Source: Bacillota bacterium (GTDB lineage Bacteria; Bacillota; Clostridia; Peptostreptococcales; Anaerovoracaceae). Taken from it: a stretch of 14,934 bases of DNA. Under the pieces are notes generated by a model, which saw only the letters and a list, made by a program, of their open reading frames with translations, did no database searches and had not been told where the DNA came from. The DNA lies in NCBI GenBank assembly GCA_016302545.1, contig JAEDNK010000034.1, positions 1 through 14,934 of the forward strand. Reading direction: 5' to 3'. This document shows positions 12,895 through 14,934 of this stretch, in pieces (the first letter of the stretch is position 1; each line of letters starts with the position of its first letter). Position numbers and translations under genes: made by a program.

Positions 12895-13775
12895 TGAAGA
12901 AAAAGCTTTCAAAAAAAAAGAAGACGGCTGCTATTGTGGCCGCTGTGGCCATTGCCTTGATGTTTTTCATAATATCCCCTCTGTTTCCTTATGCCGTCAG
13001 CCTGAGCGTAATGTCAGTATACAGCCATATCCATGAGGCGGCCAGCATTATGGCGAATAAGGGAATAGAACTTGCCATACCCGGCGGCGGTGAAACGTCG
13101 GAAGATGACTGGTATCCTTTTGTAATGACCTTCAATCCGGGGGAGGCTTTCGGCAGGACGGTAGGGGACAGAAACCTGGAGCTTACAATATTGTATAACT
13201 TCGGAGCCTTCGACCTGAGAAGGGGCTGCAGCAGGCTTTACGACAGAGATTCCGACTATTATAACAGCTTCTACGGAGCCTATCTGGTAACTCGCAAGGA
13301 TGATGGGAGCAAGGCGTCTAAAGACTCCATGACCGCACCATTTGGCTTTGATTCCCAGGGAAACATGGACCCGGAACAGACTGCCATCGTGCCAAAATTT
13401 GATTTTCAGCATCTGGTGCTGGGTGATTTTGGCATCAGGACCTCGGAGCAGGTGTTTGAATGGACTGCGGAGACCATTTCCGAAGACGTGTCATACCTGG
13501 GACGGGATGGCTGGAGCCGTGTGGACGCATCTCTTCTGGTAAACGGTGCCGCCCATGCAAAGAAAGAATTCAGACAGTCATATCTGCAATACGGCGCTCC
13601 CAAATATGAGGTTGGCGACGATGAAGAATTTATGCCTGTTGCTATGCGGGGGAGAGTGTACGGCAGGTATTTTGAGGAATGGGATACCAGCGTATTCTTC
13701 TATATACTCACCCCGGGAAAGGAGACCCTTGAGAGATGTGATCGCGAAATCCTATCAAAGTCCCGGCTGGAATAG
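12894..13775 (+). CDS. Unrecognised membrane-anchored extracellular protein
   Basis: Predicted 293 residues. A lysine-rich N-terminus (MKKKLSKKKKT) and one hydrophobic segment (about 11-40) indicate an uncleaved anchor or signal peptide. The rest is polar and should be outside the cell, with many aromatic and Gly/Asp residues and stretches such as YNFGAFDLRRGCSRLYDRDS and YGAYLVTRKDD. I recognise no family or catalytic motif. AGGAG (12884-12888) lies five bases before ATG 12894; the in-frame GTG 12888 overlaps that site and is rejected. Divergent to the LOG gene, with only about 58 bases between the two starts. No convincing + strand promoter is visible in that gap. It precedes the DUF134-NifX gene, which has its own promoter. 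Confidence 0.8.
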   Translation: MKKKLSKKKKTAAIVAAVAIALMFFIISPLFPYAVSLSVMSVYSHIHEAASIMANKGIELAIPGGGETSEDDWYPFVMTFNPGEAFGRTVGDRNLELTILYNFGAFDLRRGCSRLYDRDSDYYNSFYGAYLVTRKDDGSKASKDSMTAPFGFDSQGNMDPEQTAIVPKFDFQHLVLGDFGIRTSEQVFEWTAETISEDVSYLGRDGWSRVDASLLVNGAAHAKKEFRQSYLQYGAPKYEVGDDEEFMPVAMRGRVYGRYFEEWDTSVFFYILTPGKETLERCDREILSKSRLE

Positions 13776-13789
13776 AGAAAATATTCCAG
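13767..13789. repeat. Perfect 8-bp inverted repeat over a stop codon
   Basis: CTGGAATA (13767-13774) and TATTCCAG (13782-13789) are exact reverse complements around a seven-base loop; the stop codon 13773-13775 lies in the left arm and loop. An A-rich stretch, not a T-run, follows on the + strand. On the minus strand the stem follows a T-run rather than preceding it. It may slow or end transcription, but it is not a standard terminator. Confidence 0.45.
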
Positions 13790-13815
13790 ACATAAAAAAG
13801 AACCACTTTCCCATA

Positions 13816-13844
13816 TTGAAAAAATCTTACTGCGATGATATAAT
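13816..13844 (+). promoter_or_regulatory. Strong extended -10 promoter for the DUF134-NifX gene
   Basis: TTGAAA (13816-13821) and perfect TATAAT (13839-13844) are spaced by 17 bp, with TGA just before the -10 as an extended element. The transcript would start near 13851, about 30 bases before ATG 13882, with AGGAGA at about 13870-13875 as ribosome binding site. Confidence 0.8.
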
Positions 13845-13881
13845 CGACATATGACGGAAATAAAAAGGAAGGAGACCTGAG

Positions 13882-14685
13882 ATGCCAAGACCACAGAGAA
13901 GACGCAGAGTATGCAGCGAACCTGAATATACGGAATTCCTGCCCAAGGGGAGCACCGGCTATGATGTGGTAATACTTTTCACAGATGAGTATGAGGCCAT
14001 AAGACTGGTGGACTTTGAAAAGAAGACCCATGAGCAATGTGCTCTGCAGATGGAGATATCTCGCACCACGGTGACTGAGATTTATGAAAGAGCCCGTTTC
14101 AAGCTGGCTGACAGCATAGTAAACGGCAAGCGGCTGGTCATCGAGGGCGGCAGTTACAGGCTTTGCGGCGGTACGGCCAAAAACTGCTGCGGCAGGAACT
14201 GCATCAACAGCCTTCTTTATTCCAAAAATTCCGACGGAAATGTTTTAGGCAAAAAGGGAGGAGCAAACATTATGAGAATTGCGGTTACTTACGACAAAGG
14301 ACAGATTTTCCAGCATTTCGGACATACCGAGCAGTTTAAGGTGTACGATGTGGAAGACAGAAAGATTACAGCTGAGCAGGTTGTAGATACTATGGGAAAC
14401 GGTCACGGCGCTCTGGCAGGATTTCTGGCTGCAAACCAGGTTGACACCCTGATCTGCGGAGGCATCGGCGGCGGTGCTCAGAACGCCCTGGCTGAAGCCG
14501 GCATCAAGCTTTACGGAGGAGTATCCGGAAGTGCCGATGAAGCAGTGAAGGCGTTAATTGAGGGCAATTTAGGATATAACCCTGATGTACATTGTGATCA
14601 TCATGAGCATGGGCATGGCGGCAGTCACCAGTGCGGCGGTCATCAGTGCGGCAGCCACGGCGAAGGACATGTGTGCGGAAAATAA
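13882..14685 (+). CDS. DUF134 helix-turn-helix protein fused to a NifX-like domain
   Basis: Predicted 267 residues in three parts. Residues 1-95 are DUF134: MPRPQRRRRVC, then LFTDEYEAIRLVDFEKKTHEQCALQMEISRTTVTEIYERARFKLADSIVNGKRLVIEGG, with a helix-turn-helix at about 48-72. A cysteine group (C95, C102, C103, C107) may bind metal or an Fe-S cluster. Residues 131-232 are a NifX/NifB-C-like dinitrogenase iron-molybdenum cofactor domain (MRIAVTYDKGQIFQHFGHTEQFKVYDV, later LICGGIGGGAQNALAEAGIKLYGG). Residues 236-267 are a His/Cys-rich tail, probably metal-binding. The role is unknown: nothing here suggests nitrogenase, and such fusions occur in anaerobes that do not fix nitrogen. A redox- or metal-responsive regulator is an inference. 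A strong internal ribosome binding site precedes codon 131. Confidence 0.9.
   Translation: MPRPQRRRRVCSEPEYTEFLPKGSTGYDVVILFTDEYEAIRLVDFEKKTHEQCALQMEISRTTVTEIYERARFKLADSIVNGKRLVIEGGSYRLCGGTAKNCCGRNCINSLLYSKNSDGNVLGKKGGANIMRIAVTYDKGQIFQHFGHTEQFKVYDVEDRKITAEQVVDTMGNGHGALAGFLAANQVDTLICGGIGGGAQNALAEAGIKLYGGVSGSADEAVKALIEGNLGYNPDVHCDHHEHGHGGSHQCGGHQCGSHGEGHVCGK
14256..14274 (+). promoter_or_regulatory. Internal ribosome binding site and start before the NifX-like domain
   Basis: GGGAGGAG (14256-14263) lies eight bases before the in-frame ATG 14272, which is codon 131 and the first residue of the NifX-like domain (MRIAVTYDKG). The match is as good as any main start site in the window. It could give a separate 137-residue NifX-His/Cys product. 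Confidence 0.6.
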
Positions 14686-14695
14686 TAACTTGCTC

Positions 14696-14914
14696 TTTTA
14701 TGCATTTTTTTCTCACCAACGGCTGAAGCCCGCATAAAAAAAGCCGAAACAGAAAAAAACTTTAGGAGTCACCCGACAGAAAGGCTATTTAGCAGTAAAA
14801 AACACCGTTTTGCTTACAAAAAACGGTGTTTTTGAGTGATTACAACATGCACTTTTTCCGATTTTAATTTTAGTTTCAATGGTTTGCGGGTTTCGCCAGA
14901 AAATTTTGCATAAA
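14696..14914. repeat. Repeat element copy 2
   Basis: Same orientation and ends as copy 1 (990-1245). The left end is TTTTATGCATTTTTTTCTCA and continues with ACCAA and GGCTGAAGCCCGCATAAA; the right end has TTTTTCCGATTTTAATTTTA, then GCGGGTTTCGCC and TTTTGCATAAA. The ends are imperfect inverted repeats (TTTATGCA against TGCATAAA, GAAGCCCGCA against TGCGGGTTTC). The middle differs in length and sequence from copy 1, apart from ACAAAAAACGGTG. It begins 11 bases after the DUF134-NifX stop and encodes no protein. Confidence 0.65.
14798..14833. terminator. Perfect 14-bp hairpin inside repeat copy 2, terminator-like
   Basis: AAAAACACCGTTTT (14798-14811) and AAAACGGTGTTTTT (14820-14833) are exact reverse complements around an eight-base loop. 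The 3' arm ends in five T residues, and the 5' arm begins with A residues, so it could end transcription on both strands. It is the first terminator-like structure after the DUF134-NifX gene. Copy 1 keeps the AAAAAACGGTG arm but not its partner. Confidence 0.55.
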
Positions 14915-14934
14915 TGACACGGCAAGTACGGAAT

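Noticed and set aside
1..14934. CRISPR arrays, tRNA or rRNA genes, known riboswitches, prophage or integrase genes
   Set aside because: No regularly spaced repeats, no cloverleaf or rRNA sequence, and no such proteins were found on either strand.

Overview
The window looks like a piece of chromosome from a spore-forming, anaerobic clostridial Firmicute. The evidence is a split transketolase, a YlmC/YmxH-type sporulation protein next to nrdR, a YerC/YecD-type TrpR-like regulator, a DUF134/NifX-type protein, strong GGAGG ribosome binding sites and near-consensus sigma-A promoters. I cannot name the genus from sequence alone. All recognisable genes except one lie on the + strand. There is no rRNA, tRNA, CRISPR array, insertion sequence or phage gene.

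Layout. (1) 1-875: the C-terminal end of a split transketolase, then a membrane-anchored PrcB_C-like protein. A large terminator-like hairpin between them contains the second gene's ribosome binding site. (2) 876-1320: a non-coding stretch filled mainly by the first copy (990-1245) of a repeat with a perfect 19-bp terminal inverted repeat. (3) 1351-2801: ylmC/ymxH, nrdR and cmk. (4) 2884-4557: a class B penicillin-binding protein, again started from a ribosome binding site inside a terminator-like hairpin. (5) 4689-8221: a cell-division block made of an unrecognised P-loop-like protein without the Walker A lysine, ftsE, ftsX (TTG start, overlapping ftsE) and a secreted coiled-coil M23 peptidase of the EnvC/PcsB type. 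(6) 8231-9880: recJ. (7) 10006-10305: a YerC-like regulator with its own strong promoter and a clear terminator. (8) 10404-12280: an overlapping run of an Sfp-type phosphopantetheinyl transferase, recX and tcdA. (9) 12260-12835, minus strand: a LOG-family phosphoribohydrolase, convergent and overlapping with tcdA. (10) 12894-13775: an unrecognised membrane-anchored protein. (11) 13882-14685: a DUF134 helix-turn-helix protein fused to a NifX-like metal-cofactor domain with a His/Cys tail. (12) 14696-14914: the second copy of the repeat, with a strong internal hairpin.

How the genes fit together. FtsE (ATPase), FtsX (membrane transducer) and the M23 peptidase form a recognised machine that couples ATP hydrolysis to septal peptidoglycan cleavage; the nearby PBP makes septal or lateral wall. 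The P-loop-like protein just upstream of ftsE is the best candidate here for an undescribed partner. NrdR and Cmk both concern DNA precursor supply; RecJ and RecX concern recombinational repair. These are mostly housekeeping genes. The novelty lies in the repeat family, the hairpin-embedded start sites, the internal ribosome binding site inside the DUF134-NifX fusion, and two orphan proteins.
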